Counted from the first letter of the stretch, positions 44,004-54,049 are shown. The stretch is 64,000 nt of DNA from an uncultured Chthonomonas sp. (GCA_903951425.1 CAJBBX010000110.1:1-64000); one strand, 5' to 3'. The notes: generated by a model not told the origin, from the letters alone. Numbers and translations: made by a program.

Positions 44004-46337
44004 ATGCTAGATGACACCACTGTGACTGTACTGGGCGCGCTCGGCGCCGCGCTGCGTGCGGCAGCCGCCTACAACAAGCACGACCAAGCCGCACCGGTTG
44101 CAGTTCTCTGGCCCGACAAAGACCGGCACTGGGAGCCCCTCATTCCGAGGCTGCGGGAGGCCCTGGCGGTCTTGACCCTTGGCCCGTACGATCCGGCGAC
44201 CCGAACCGGGCCGGCGATCTGGATTCGCTGCATGGTCGAACGGGCACTGCCTGAGGCGGATTGGCCCGCCGATGCTGTGCCGGTCGTCTACCTGCCGGGT
44301 GTCAGCAAGCAGGAGCTGCGGGCCGTCGAGGAGTGCCCAAGGCTGCTCCAGCCGCTTGCCGAACTGCAGTACCGGGGTGTGCTCTTTACCCACAAGAACG
44401 GTCGTGACTGGACGATACCGGGATTCATTCAGGCCCCAGATGCAGGCATTGGCGCAGCAGTTGCCGAGGACACAGCCACAAAGGATGCCGCTCGGAATGC
44501 GCTGCTGAAGCTGGCGGACACCACTGTGGACGCCTTGCGGGCCCAAGCGCCTTTGAACGCGGCATTCTTCAATGACCTGCTGAACCCGGACCCGGTGCTC
44601 CAGCTCTTACGCTGGATGGATGCGCCGGAAGCGCAGCGCACCGCCGCCACTCCGGAGGAGTGGGCCGCCTTTCGGGCAACCTGCCAGAGCCAGTTTGGGC
44701 TCGACCCGGATAAGGATGGCGCATTGACGGCAGCACAGCGTTTGGGGGACGGCGAGGGTTCCTGGTCCGTCGTGTGGAGCCGCTTTGCCGAAGCCCCAAC
44801 CAAGTACAAGGGTCTTCCCGACCTCCTTCGCGCGGCGAAGCCGGCAAAGCCGGATAGCCTGTTCTACAAGCGTGAGTGCTGGCCCCAGGAGACTGAGCAG
44901 GCCGAAGCGGAGCTCCGCGACGAACTCAATGGCCTGGCGGTGAAGACCGGCCCGCAAGCTGCGGCTGCCATCCAGGCGCTGGAGTCGCATCACGCGGTGC
45001 GCCGGCAGTGGGTCTGGCATATACTCGGGTTGTCACCACTCGCCGGCGCCATGCCCGCCCTCGCTCGGATGGCACAGGCGGTTCAGACACCGTTGGCGGG
45101 ATCAACGCCGACCGCGATCGCCGAGGCCTATGCGGCCGGCGGCTGGCGGGCGGATGCGGCCATGCTGGAGTGCCTCGGAGCGGTTTCGGCAGCCGAAGAT
45201 GCTACGGCGGTCAAGGGTGTGGTCCGTGCGCTCTATGCGCCGTGGCTGTTGGCAGCAGCGGCGGCGTTCCAGAACGCAGTGAAGTCAGCGCCGCTGCCGA
45301 CCGCACATCCGGCCGCCGCACCGGGGCAGCCAAAGCCCGGCCGCTGCATCCTCTTTGCCGATGGCTTGCGGTTGGACACCGCCAAGCTGCTCGAGCAGGA
45401 GCTGGTCTCCCACGGCGTCGACGTGACGGCCAAGTGGCAGTTCGGCGCACAACCCGGCGTAACCGATACCGGCAAGCCGGCGGTCTCCCCTGTCGCCGGC
45501 GCCATCCGGGCAGGCGAAGGTCTCGGCACCAAGGTGGCGTCCGACGATGTGAAGGTGACGGCTGACATCCTTCGCCGTGAGCTGGCAGCGGCAGGCTGGC
45601 AGGTTCTGGCCGAAGACGAAGCCGGCGACCCGAACGGATCGGCGTGGACGGAGTGTGGCCGGCTCGACTCCTGTGGGCACGCGGAAGGCTGGCGGCTGGC
45701 AATGCGGCTCGGCGAGGTGATCGACGAGCTTGTCGAGCGGATCCGATTCCTGCTGAAGGCGGGCTGGAGCGAGGTCCGGGTAGTCACCGACCACGGTTGG
45801 CTCCTTCTCCCCAGCGGATTACCGAAGGCCGAACTGGCCGAGCACCTGACGGAAGTGATGAAAGGCCGCTGTGCCCGCCTCAAGCCCGTGACCGCGCCGC
45901 CGCACCAGTCGGCGCCCTGGTACTGGGATCCTGCGGTCACGGTCTCTGCGGCTCCGGGCATCAGCTGCTATACGGCAGGCAAGGAGTATGAACACGGCGG
46001 CCTGAGCCCACAAGAGTGCGTCCTGCCAGTGCTGACTGTTCGGCAGCCCGATGCCCTGAAGCAACCGGCGGCGGTCAGTGAGGCCAAATGGGTCGGCTTG
46101 CGGTGCCGGATTCTGGCGACCGGCGACAGTAAGGGCGTATCGGCGGCACTGCGCACCAAGCCGGCTGATCCGGCGACGTCACTGTCGGGTCAACCCGTCC
46201 CCTTGGACGCGAACGGCAAGGCGGGACTGTTGGTCGAGGACGACTCCGCGGAGGGGTCGGCGGCGGTGATCGTTCTGCTCGGCCCGTCCGGTCAGGTCAT
46301 CTCACAGAAGAGCACGATTGTTGGGGAGGACGGCTAA
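44004..46337 (+). CDS. pglZ: BREX phosphatase-like protein PglZ
   Basis: A 777-residue alkaline-phosphatase-superfamily protein that is a signature component of BREX. The N-terminal third (AAPVAVLWPDKDRHWEPLIP, LTLGPYDPATRTGPAIWIRC) resembles the shorter, type B-like PglZ of BREX type 1. The PglZ domain follows: CILFADGLRLDTAKLL with metal-type D453, FGAQPGVTDTGKPAVSPVAG, and VRVVTDHGWLLLPSG with D596-H597. Its stop overlaps the brxL start (TAATG). Blocks here sample about 77% G+C, in contrast to the cassette just before it. It acts with PglX; its enzymatic substrate is not established. Confidence 0.9.
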   Translation: MLDDTTVTVLGALGAALRAAAAYNKHDQAAPVAVLWPDKDRHWEPLIPRLREALAVLTLGPYDPATRTGPAIWIRCMVERALPEADWPADAVPVVYLPGVSKQELRAVEECPRLLQPLAELQYRGVLFTHKNGRDWTIPGFIQAPDAGIGAAVAEDTATKDAARNALLKLADTTVDALRAQAPLNAAFFNDLLNPDPVLQLLRWMDAPEAQRTAATPEEWAAFRATCQSQFGLDPDKDGALTAAQRLGDGEGSWSVVWSRFAEAPTKYKGLPDLLRAAKPAKPDSLFYKRECWPQETEQAEAELRDELNGLAVKTGPQAAAAIQALESHHAVRRQWVWHILGLSPLAGAMPALARMAQAVQTPLAGSTPTAIAEAYAAGGWRADAAMLECLGAVSAAEDATAVKGVVRALYAPWLLAAAAAFQNAVKSAPLPTAHPAAAPGQPKPGRCILFADGLRLDTAKLLEQELVSHGVDVTAKWQFGAQPGVTDTGKPAVSPVAGAIRAGEGLGTKVASDDVKVTADILRRELAAAGWQVLAEDEAGDPNGSAWTECGRLDSCGHAEGWRLAMRLGEVIDELVERIRFLLKAGWSEVRVVTDHGWLLLPSGLPKAELAEHLTEVMKGRCARLKPVTAPPHQSAPWYWDPAVTVSAAPGISCYTAGKEYEHGGLSPQECVLPVLTVRQPDALKQPAAVSEAKWVGLRCRILATGDSKGVSAALRTKPADPATSLSGQPVPLDANGKAGLLVEDDSAEGSAAVIVLLGPSGQVISQKSTIVGEDG

Positions 46338-48382
46338 TGGAACTCGATGTCCTGGATCGACTGGCTGCCGAGGCCTTCGACGGCTACATCGTTCGGAAGG
46401 ACCTGGTCCGCCGCTTTAAGGGACAGTATCCGGTCCCGACCTACGTCGGCGAGTTCCTGCTTGGCCGCTACTGCGCCAGCACCGACGAGGAGGAGATCGC
46501 CGAGGGGCTCAACATCGTTGACCGGCAGATGAGCGAGCGCACCGTTCGGGCCGGCGAAGAGGAGCTGTTCAAGGCCAACGCCCGAGAGCGGGGCACCGTC
46601 AAGATCATCGACATCATCACGGCCCGGCTCGACCCCGAAACCGACTCCTATGTGGCGACGCTTCCGAGCCTCAGGCTCAACCTGGTGCGCATCGATCCGG
46701 ACATGGTCAACAACAACCAGCGGATGCTCACTGGTGGCTTCTACGCCGAGGTGGAGCTGGAGTATGACGCCGCCATCGCTCAGGAGAAGAAGGGCCGACC
46801 GTTTGGGGTCAGTTCGCTGCGGCCCATCCAGCTCTCCAAACGCGGCGCCCTGGACGACCTGGCGACAAGCCGCGCAGCCTTCACCACCGAACAGTGGAAG
46901 CAGTTCCTGCTGCGCAGCGTCGGACTCGAACCGACAGAGCTCACGCCGCGCGCCCAGGACGTGCTGCTGGCCCGCATGGTGCCCTTTGTGGAGCGGAACT
47001 ACAACGCCGTAGAGCTTGGGCCCCGGGGCACCGGCAAGAGCCACCTGTACCAGCAAGTGAGCCCCTACTCCCACCTGGTCAGCGGCGGCAAGGCCACCGT
47101 CGCCCGGATGTTTGTCAACAACGCCAACGGCCAGCGCGGGTTGGTCTGCCAGTACGACGTGGTCTGCTTCGATGAGGTCTCCGGCGTCTCCTTCGACCAG
47201 AAGGACGGCGTCAACATCATGAAGGGCTACATGGAGAGCGGCGAGTTCAGCCGAGGGCGCGAGAGCATCCGGGCCAATGGCGGAATCGTCATGGTCGGCA
47301 ACTTCGACGTCGACGTGGAGCACCAGCAGCGGATCGGCCACCTCTTCGGACCTATGCCGCCGGAGATGCGCGACGACACCGCGCTGATGGACCGGATCCA
47401 TGCGTACCTGCCCGGTTGGGACGTGCCGAAGATGGAGAGCCGGCTGTTCACCGACCACTTCGGGCTGGTGAGCGACTTCCTGTCGGAGTGCTGGACCCGG
47501 CTGCGCGGCGAGACCCGTTTCTCGGCTCTCATGGGCCGTGTGACGTTCGGCAGCGCCCTGAGCGGCCGCGATGCCACAGCCGTCAACAAGACCGTCAGCG
47601 GCCTCCTGAAGCTGCTCTATCCCGATGCCGCCGCGCCGGTCCCCGATGCCGACATGGAGTGGGCGGTCCGGTTGGCGTTGGAGTGCCGCCGCCGGGTCAA
47701 GGAGCAGCAGAAGCGGATCGGCTCCGCCGAGTTCCGCAGCACCCAGTTCTCCTACCGCATGGGTGAGGATGGCGTTGAGACCTTCGTCAGCACACCTGAG
47801 CTGGCCGGCGCCGAGGGCATCGGCGCCGACCCGCTGCCTCCCGGCCATGCCTGGGGAATCAGCCCGGGCGGCGCCGACGAAGCGCCGGGCCTCTATCGGA
47901 TCGAGGCGACCGAGGGACCTGGTTCAGGCATGCGGATCACCAACGTGACCCCTTGCGGCACCTTACGCGAGAGCGTCAACACCGCCTACCAGAACCTGCT
48001 GTCCAGGCGCCGAGAACTGGTCGGCGAGCGCGACCCGCGCCAGCATGAGCTCAACGTCCAGGTTCGCGCCATGGACACCAACAAGAGTGGCGCCTTCCTG
48101 GGCATGGCCGTCCTGCTCGCCTTCGCCGGCGCCCTGCTTGAGCGCAGCCTCAAGGGCGGCCTGATCGTCATCGGCGGCATCTCCGTCGGCGGATCGGTCG
48201 AGCCCATCCACAACGCGGTCCTGCTGGCAGAACAAGCCGTGGAGCGCGGCGCCCAAACGGCCCTATTCCCGGTAGCCGCCCGCCGCCAACTCAACGACCT
48301 GAGCGACGAGATGGCCGCCAAGATCAACATCGTGTATTACACCGACGCCAGGGATGCGCTGGTGAAGGCGTTGTGTGACTGA
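46337..48382 (+). CDS. brxL: BREX Lon-like AAA+ protein BrxL
   Basis: A 681-residue AAA+ protein, the last gene of the BREX operon and the hallmark of type 1 systems. Walker A is GPRGTGKSH with K234, Walker B is VVCFDEVSG with D279-E280, and the highly conserved VGNFDVDVEHQQRIGHLFGP and LPGWDVPKM blocks are present. The C-terminal 130 residues resemble a Lon protease domain (KSGAFLGMAVLLAFAGA, IVIGGISVGGSVEPIHNAVL). The lysine of the Lon dyad, expected in the GGLKEK-like segment, reads as His-Asn here, so proteolysis is doubtful by eye. BrxL assembles into DNA-binding rings and is needed for phage exclusion. No defence gene follows. Confidence 0.93.
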   Translation: MELDVLDRLAAEAFDGYIVRKDLVRRFKGQYPVPTYVGEFLLGRYCASTDEEEIAEGLNIVDRQMSERTVRAGEEELFKANARERGTVKIIDIITARLDPETDSYVATLPSLRLNLVRIDPDMVNNNQRMLTGGFYAEVELEYDAAIAQEKKGRPFGVSSLRPIQLSKRGALDDLATSRAAFTTEQWKQFLLRSVGLEPTELTPRAQDVLLARMVPFVERNYNAVELGPRGTGKSHLYQQVSPYSHLVSGGKATVARMFVNNANGQRGLVCQYDVVCFDEVSGVSFDQKDGVNIMKGYMESGEFSRGRESIRANGGIVMVGNFDVDVEHQQRIGHLFGPMPPEMRDDTALMDRIHAYLPGWDVPKMESRLFTDHFGLVSDFLSECWTRLRGETRFSALMGRVTFGSALSGRDATAVNKTVSGLLKLLYPDAAAPVPDADMEWAVRLALECRRRVKEQQKRIGSAEFRSTQFSYRMGEDGVETFVSTPELAGAEGIGADPLPPGHAWGISPGGADEAPGLYRIEATEGPGSGMRITNVTPCGTLRESVNTAYQNLLSRRRELVGERDPRQHELNVQVRAMDTNKSGAFLGMAVLLAFAGALLERSLKGGLIVIGGISVGGSVEPIHNAVLLAEQAVERGAQTALFPVAARRQLNDLSDEMAAKINIVYYTDARDALVKALCD

Positions 48383-48402
48383 CACCGGGTGCACGAGGTG
48401 TC
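48381..48402 (+). terminator. Weak hairpin after brxL
   Basis: GACACC (48381-48386), overlapping the brxL stop codon, is complementary to GGTGTC (48397-48402) with a 10-nt loop. There is no T-run. The remaining 168 bp to the convergent FG-GAP gene hold no recognisable feature. Confidence 0.3.
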
Positions 48403-48570
48403 GATACCAGGCTACATGTGGCTGTTCCACTGCAGTACACGCACGGCTCTGACCATGAGTGCAAGGTTTAGCGAAGCGGCAAACGGCCCACCGACGGCGC
48501 CGAGAGTGACATGGCGCCCCTTGCGCCCATCGCTCGGGATCGGTTACGGGCGAGAGTCTACCACGCGCGC

Positions 48571-51246
48571 TTACCGCCGCTTGGCCGCCTGCGCCGGCTT
48601 CAGGATGCGGACCGAGAGGTCGTCGGCGTCGACGATGATCTCGGCCAGCCCGTCGCCGTCCACGTCCGCGACGATGACGCCTCGAAGGCCGGCGTCGAAC
48701 GTCTTGCGCCAGAGGATGGCTCCCTGCCCGTTCTTGTCGGCCAGCGCCACCAGCTCGCCGTTCGGCATGGCTACCACGAACTCGTCGCGGCCGTCGCTGT
48801 TGATGTCGGCGGCCGCGATGTTGAAGGCGGCGTCGGACCTGGCGCCCAGGTCGATCTTCCACCGGTCCTGCGCGGTCACTGCGTCGGAGCAGTGGAACAC
48901 CCCGTCATGCGTGATCGATGCTACGTCCCAGCCGGCAAGGCGGCCGCGCAACCGGCCCATCGCGCAACCGCAGAAGTCCCGCTCGTAGATGCTGCCGTAG
49001 GCCGACATGGCCAGGCGCCGGCCGGACGTGTCGAGGACCTCGAGCTTCTCCAGTCCGGGCCCCAGCACCAGCCGCGTCTCGCCTGCCGCACCGAAGGGCC
49101 CCACCATAGGCAGGACGTATTTGGAGCCGTCGGCCCGGCCGGGGACATCGCTGTACCAGCCCCGCGCAACCGTCCGCATAGCTCCGCGCTCATCGCAGAG
49201 CATGTGCTTGCCGTGGTTGTCGATAAAGAACATCCACTGACCACTATCGCGGAATGCGGCGGCGGGCCGAGGGTATGGACCCTCCTTCGGGTCGTACCAG
49301 ACCTGCCGGCCGGTATCGTCCCAGATGCCTGACGACAGGGTGTGAACCCCGGTCTGCATGCCCACGAAGAGGCGCATGGCGTTGTCGCCGTAGGGAAGCA
49401 TGAGCCCGGGGATTCGCAACGGCGGGTCCGGCAGCTCGATCCTGAGCAGGGGCTTGGGCCGGGCGGCGCCGTTGGCGGCAGGGGTCGGATCGTAGACGTA
49501 GGCAAGGTCTTCCTGCCAGTCTACGGCGCAGACGCGCCGTCCGCCGTCCGGGGCCTGCCAGATGGTCGGCACGGAGCCGCGCACCTCCCACCGGGATTTC
49601 CACGCGCCGCTGCGAGCGAGGTCGGGCACGCCGCCGGTGAGGGTCAGGTCCGTTCGCGCGACCACCAGCTCGCGGCGGCCGGACGCCGAGCAGACCAGCG
49701 GCGAGTAGGCGCCGGACGCGCCCACGGCGGTGGTCTCGGTCACCTGCAGGTCCGGCCGGACCGCCTCCGTGTCGGGCATGGACGCGAGGACAGCCCTGGC
49801 AGTGCTCGTGATGCCGAACGGCTCGAGCAGGGCCTTGCCGCCTTGCAGCCTCAGCAGGACCTCCGCGGCGTCCTTGCCCGGCCGGCGAACGAGGATGCCC
49901 CGCTTGCCGTCGGTGCGGAGGGCGTACACAAGGCTCTCGCGCCCGGAGAAGAAGCCCTGGCCGAGGGGTAGCGGGCCGGCGCCTACGGAGGGGCTCACGC
50001 CCTCGACGAAGGCCACGTCGCGGTAGGTGGCGCCGTCCACGATCTGAAGGGTCGTGATGGGCTTGCGCCGGCGCGCCGGCTCGGAACTGGTCACGATCTC
50101 GGGGCGTCCGTCACCGTCCAGGTCGTAGCAGCCCCAGCAGTAGCGGCCCGGCAGGTCGGCCATCGGGGTCTTCCAGCCGGCGAACGGGTCGAACACCACG
50201 GTATGCCACCGCTTGTCGCCGCCCAGGTTGTAGAGGCCGAGGGCCATCTCGCGCCGCCCATCGCCATTCAGGTCGGCGAACGCCGCCACGCTGGGTCGTA
50301 GCTCGTAGTCATCATCGGGGAGGTCATGCTCGACCCACTTGGACCACTTGTACTCGAACCGCTTGCCGCCCACGTTGCGGGCGACGCCGAGGTACTCCTC
50401 CACCTGGCACGAGGCCATCACCGCATCCGGGTAGCCGTCACCGTCGATGTCCTCGGCCTGCAGGAGGCCGTACGGCCTGCCGGTGCCGTCCTCGCCATCG
50501 ATGGGATAGTGGATATCGAACTTCAGCGCGCCCGTGTCCGTGCTGATGACGGCGAAGTAGGTGGGCTTGGCCGCCAGCAGGATCTCCGGCTTGCCGTCCT
50601 TGTCCATGTCGGCCAGCACGATGTAGGGCCCGAAGTTGGCCCAGTACTTGTCCTTGTACACGGCGTGCCAGAGCAGGCGCGGCGGCCCCGGACGGCTGAA
50701 CTCAAAGCAGAACCCCTCCAGCGTGTTCTGGGGAAAGGCGAAGAGGCGTCCGCCCTCGCGGGCCGGCAGGAAGCGGAACCCGCCCTGCTTGGCGCCCGGC
50801 GGCGGGGCCCATGTCCAGAGCGTCCGGCCCGTGGCCAGGTCCACCAGCGCGTAGCCGCTGTTGCCGGCCGTGGCCAGCACGGCCTCCGCGCCGACCGCCG
50901 GGAAGCGGACGATATCGAGGATCTGCCCCACGCCGAACGTGCTGCGCTGCCATGCGACCTTGCCGCTCGGGTAGACCACCTCGAGGCCGCCGCCGGACTG
51001 GCGCAGGAAGGCCTCCTTGCCTGCCACCCGGATCGGGCGCACCATGCCGTAGGCCCGCCGAAGGCTGCCGTACCTCCAGACCTCCTGCGGCGCAGTTCGA
51101 AACCGGCCCGGCACATCGGCCCGGCCCGTGTTGGCCGCGTCGTGCCGCGGCATGGGCCAGAGCCCGGCGGGGACCCGACCGGCGACCGGCCGAGCTGGTC
51201 CCGTCAGGGCCGCGGCAAGCCAGAGCACGGCTAGCGCGTGAAGCAT
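48571..51246 (-). CDS. Secreted FG-GAP/VCBS beta-propeller protein
   Basis: An 891-residue exported protein with a leader (MLHALAVLWLAAALTGPARP). It contains at least six acidic calcium-type loops in FG-GAP/VCBS-like repeats: DMDKDGKPEI, DIDGDGYPDA, DLNGDGRREM, DLDGDGRPEI, DINSDGRDEF and DVDGDGLAEI. Between them lie PQQ/WD-like strands (GYALVDLATGRTLWTWA), so it is best read as one or two beta-propellers that bind calcium and perhaps polysaccharide. It is the last gene of the seven-gene leftward run, 52 nt after the aminotransferase gene, and converges with the BREX operon. No catalytic motif was seen. Confidence 0.75.
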   Translation of the reverse strand: MLHALAVLWLAAALTGPARPVAGRVPAGLWPMPRHDAANTGRADVPGRFRTAPQEVWRYGSLRRAYGMVRPIRVAGKEAFLRQSGGGLEVVYPSGKVAWQRSTFGVGQILDIVRFPAVGAEAVLATAGNSGYALVDLATGRTLWTWAPPPGAKQGGFRFLPAREGGRLFAFPQNTLEGFCFEFSRPGPPRLLWHAVYKDKYWANFGPYIVLADMDKDGKPEILLAAKPTYFAVISTDTGALKFDIHYPIDGEDGTGRPYGLLQAEDIDGDGYPDAVMASCQVEEYLGVARNVGGKRFEYKWSKWVEHDLPDDDYELRPSVAAFADLNGDGRREMALGLYNLGGDKRWHTVVFDPFAGWKTPMADLPGRYCWGCYDLDGDGRPEIVTSSEPARRRKPITTLQIVDGATYRDVAFVEGVSPSVGAGPLPLGQGFFSGRESLVYALRTDGKRGILVRRPGKDAAEVLLRLQGGKALLEPFGITSTARAVLASMPDTEAVRPDLQVTETTAVGASGAYSPLVCSASGRRELVVARTDLTLTGGVPDLARSGAWKSRWEVRGSVPTIWQAPDGGRRVCAVDWQEDLAYVYDPTPAANGAARPKPLLRIELPDPPLRIPGLMLPYGDNAMRLFVGMQTGVHTLSSGIWDDTGRQVWYDPKEGPYPRPAAAFRDSGQWMFFIDNHGKHMLCDERGAMRTVARGWYSDVPGRADGSKYVLPMVGPFGAAGETRLVLGPGLEKLEVLDTSGRRLAMSAYGSIYERDFCGCAMGRLRGRLAGWDVASITHDGVFHCSDAVTAQDRWKIDLGARSDAAFNIAAADINSDGRDEFVVAMPNGELVALADKNGQGAILWRKTFDAGLRGVIVADVDGDGLAEIIVDADDLSVRILKPAQAAKRR

Positions 51247-51298
51247 GGCGGCCTTCCCTTTCGCTCCGAGCCGACGCCGGCAAGAGCCCGCGGAGCGC

Positions 51299-52543
51299 TC
51301 AGCGCCCGCCTCGCGCCGACAGCCAGCAGGCGACCTTACGGATGCCCGCCGCGGTCTCCTCCAGGTCGGCCTGGGTGTAGCCCTCGTTCACGCCGAGCAT
51401 CACGCAGTCGCGCAGTATCCGCTCGGCCTCCGGGCAGAGGCCCGGCCCGTACTGCTGCGACGCGTAGGCGTGGGAGCCGCGCCGGAACGCGCTGTGCTCC
51501 GCGAAGACCGGATAGCAGTAGACCGGCGTGCCGATGTAGTGCGCCCCGACGCCGATGCCCTCGGCGCTGACGGCGGCGGCGAACTCATCGGCATCGGCGC
51601 CCAACTCCTCGGGAACCACCTGCATCATGTAGAACCACCAGGAGGGGTTACAGCCCGGCGTGGGCTGCGGCGTGCGAAGGCCGGGGACGCCCGCGAGCTG
51701 CTCGTTTAGCGCCTCGCACCAGGTCCGGCGCCGGGCCACGATGCCGTCCAGTTTGGCCAATTGCGCCAGGGCCACGGCGCCCTGCAGCTCCGTGAGGCGG
51801 TAGTTGGCGGCCAGGAAGGCGGGGTTCCGCATGGCGACGCCGGGCCGGCGGTCGTAGGACTTGTCGGTGGCGAGCCGAAGCCGCACGGCCAGTTCGTCGT
51901 CGTTTGTGACCACCATCCCGCCGTCGCCGCAGGAGATGTGCTTGAACTCGTTCAGGCTGAAGCAGCCGATGCGGCCCACCGTGCCGATGGGCTTGCCACG
52001 CCATGTGCATCCGAACGCTTGAGCGCAATCCTCCACCAGCGCGATGTCGCGCTCGGCGCAGATCGCCGTCAGCGCGTCCAGGTCACAGGCGTTGCCCGCC
52101 AGGTGCACGGCCACCACCGCACGGGTGCGATCGGTGATCAGGGCCTGGACCGACGCGGGATCCATGGTCCCGGTGGCGGCGTCGAGGTCCGCGAAGATCG
52201 GCACGGCGCCCTGGAACAGGATCGGGATCACCGACCCCATGTCCGTGATGGGCGCGACGATCACCTCGTCGCCCGGCGAGATGCCCAGCGCCATGAGAGC
52301 CGCATGGATCGATGCGGTCCCGCTACTGGTGGCGATGGTATGCGCGACGCCGTTCATGGAGGAGAAGGCGGCCTCCAGGGCCTTTACCTTGGCTCCCGCC
52401 GAGTAGAAGAGGGTCTGCTGCCCGATCGCCTCCTCCAACTGCGCCAGTTCGTCGGCGCCGTAGCGCGTCGCCCGGCCGTAGGGCGCGCCCTTTGCCTTGG
52501 GGCCGCCCGCAATGGCCGGAAGCGGAGTTGGGTCGCAAGTCAT
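51299..52543 (-). CDS. DegT/DnrJ/EryC1/StrS-family PLP aminotransferase
   Basis: A 414-residue fold-type I PLP enzyme of the sugar aminotransferase family. Landmarks: TIATSSGTASIHAALMALGI, GDEVIVAPITDMGS, VHLAGNACDLDAL, VEDCAQAFGC, and the PLP lysine K201 in SLNEFKHISCGDGG. Members usually aminate keto-sugars of nucleotide sugars or act on cyclitols; here no nucleotide-sugar pathway is adjacent, and the neighbours are another aminotransferase and a Gfo/Idh/MocA oxidoreductase. It is similar in layout to the gene at 61370-62614 (ITDYGTLQGLI, CCQAVFSTYKG), so the two are paralogues flanking the same regulator. The substrate is unknown. Confidence 0.85.
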   Translation of the reverse strand: MTCDPTPLPAIAGGPKAKGAPYGRATRYGADELAQLEEAIGQQTLFYSAGAKVKALEAAFSSMNGVAHTIATSSGTASIHAALMALGISPGDEVIVAPITDMGSVIPILFQGAVPIFADLDAATGTMDPASVQALITDRTRAVVAVHLAGNACDLDALTAICAERDIALVEDCAQAFGCTWRGKPIGTVGRIGCFSLNEFKHISCGDGGMVVTNDDELAVRLRLATDKSYDRRPGVAMRNPAFLAANYRLTELQGAVALAQLAKLDGIVARRRTWCEALNEQLAGVPGLRTPQPTPGCNPSWWFYMMQVVPEELGADADEFAAAVSAEGIGVGAHYIGTPVYCYPVFAEHSAFRRGSHAYASQQYGPGLCPEAERILRDCVMLGVNEGYTQADLEETAAGIRKVACWLSARGGR

Positions 52544-52600
52544 GCTGGTCTCCTCCTGTTGGCGTTTGCACGAGCCGCCGGGCGAGGCGGCCTATCGCGG

Positions 52601-53983
52601 CTATCCCCGCCCCTCCGCCTGGATGGCTTCCGCTACGGCCTCACCCAGGGCGCAGAGCCCGTCCAGGATCGCATCCTCGGTGATAGTCAGCGGCGGGCTG
52701 ATTTTTACACAAGCCCCGCCTACCCCTACCGGCGCGAAGAAGAGCAGGCCCTTCTGGAAGCACTTCTCCACGATCCGGTGTGCCAGGTCCGGGTTCGGCT
52801 CTTTCCCGCCCGGCTGCACCATCTGCAAGCCGGCCACCAGTCCCTTGCCATGGACGCAACCCACGAGGTCCGGGTGCGCGGCCTGGATCCGAAGCAGCCC
52901 AGGCATGAGGACCCCTTCCATGCGGCGGGCGTTCTCCACCAGTCCACCGTCGATGATGGACCGGATGCTTGCGAGCGCGGCCCGGCAGCAGACCGGGTTG
53001 CCGGTGTGGGTGCTCGTCATGCTGCCCGGCGGGTAGAGGTCCATCATATCCGTGCGTCCCAGGACGGCGCCCAGCGGAAGCGAACTGGTGATCCCCTTGC
53101 CGCAGGTGATGATGTCCGGCGTCACGCCATAGTGCTCGAAGCCCCAGAATGTGCCGCACCGGCCGAAGCCCGCCTGCACCTCGTCGAAGATGAGCGCTAC
53201 GCCGTGCTCGTCGCACCACCGGCGTAGCTCCTGGGCGTAGGCGACCGGCAGGAAGTCCGGACCTACGCCCTGATAGGTCTCCGAGATGACGCCGGCAATC
53301 CTATCAGGACCCACACCCAGCGCATCGAGGGCCCGCAGGAAGGAGCTGAAGCCGGTATCGGTGACCCGGAAGCCGTCAGGGAAGGGGATGTGGTGGATGT
53401 CGGGATCCAGGTTGCCGATCCACGCGTTGCCGCCGCCCAGGGCGCCCATCTGCTGGGAACCCATGGTGCGGCCATGGAAGGCCTGGCTGAAGCTGACGAT
53501 GCCGATCTTCTTCGGTCCGCCCGTGTGCGCGCCCCAGGTGCGTGCCAGCTTCAGCGCGCATTCGGTAGTCTCGGACCCGGTCGTGAGGAGGAAGCACTTG
53601 CCGAGGCCTGCCGGCGCGAGGCCCACCAGCAGCTCCACCAGCTCCGACCGGACGGCGCTGGGGAAGCAGTAGTTGTGCAGCAGGCCATGCTGCACCTGGT
53701 CGATGATCGCCTCGCGCACGGCCGGGTTGCCGTGCCCGGCGTTGGTGACGAGCACCCCGGAGGACCAATCAAGCCACTTGTTGCCGTAGGCATCATAGAC
53801 ATTGACGTCCTCGGCCCGGTCCCAGACGATCGGCGGTTGGCCCGACATTGAGCGCGGCTCGTGCTCCAGCAGGCTCCGCAGCACCGGCAGCGAATCCGGG
53901 TGCGGCACGGGTGTGCAGATCCGGCGGAACGGCGTCTCTACCGGCGGAACGGTCTTCGATGTCACGTCGAAGGGCTTGCCCAT
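52601..53983 (-). CDS. Class III PLP aminotransferase
   Basis: A 460-residue omega-amino-acid-type transaminase (GABA, ornithine or diaminobutyrate aminotransferase superfamily). Features: DAYGNKWLDWSSGVLVTNAG, LLTTGSETTECALKLARTWG, SFSQAFHGRTMGSQQMG, the active-site aspartate in ALIFDEVQAGFGRCGTFWG, and the PLP lysine K296 in ITCGKGITSSLPLG. The C-terminal QMVQPGGKEPNP and SPPLTITEDAILDGL are normal. It lies between the Gfo/Idh/MocA and DegT genes, 57 and 66 nt from them. It presumably moves an amino group to or from a small amine or amino-aldehyde; the amino donor is unknown. Confidence 0.88.
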   Translation of the reverse strand: MGKPFDVTSKTVPPVETPFRRICTPVPHPDSLPVLRSLLEHEPRSMSGQPPIVWDRAEDVNVYDAYGNKWLDWSSGVLVTNAGHGNPAVREAIIDQVQHGLLHNYCFPSAVRSELVELLVGLAPAGLGKCFLLTTGSETTECALKLARTWGAHTGGPKKIGIVSFSQAFHGRTMGSQQMGALGGGNAWIGNLDPDIHHIPFPDGFRVTDTGFSSFLRALDALGVGPDRIAGVISETYQGVGPDFLPVAYAQELRRWCDEHGVALIFDEVQAGFGRCGTFWGFEHYGVTPDIITCGKGITSSLPLGAVLGRTDMMDLYPPGSMTSTHTGNPVCCRAALASIRSIIDGGLVENARRMEGVLMPGLLRIQAAHPDLVGCVHGKGLVAGLQMVQPGGKEPNPDLAHRIVEKCFQKGLLFFAPVGVGGACVKISPPLTITEDAILDGLCALGEAVAEAIQAEGRG

Positions 53984-54049
53984 CGCATGCTCCTTAGTTC
54001 ATGGCTCCCAGGCCGCGCCGCATGGGCGGGCCATCTGCGGCCTGCTCTC

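Noticed and set aside
48383-48570. An extra BREX gene after brxL
   Set aside because: The 188-bp gap has no start with a ribosome-binding site and no convincing frame; only a weak hairpin is present.
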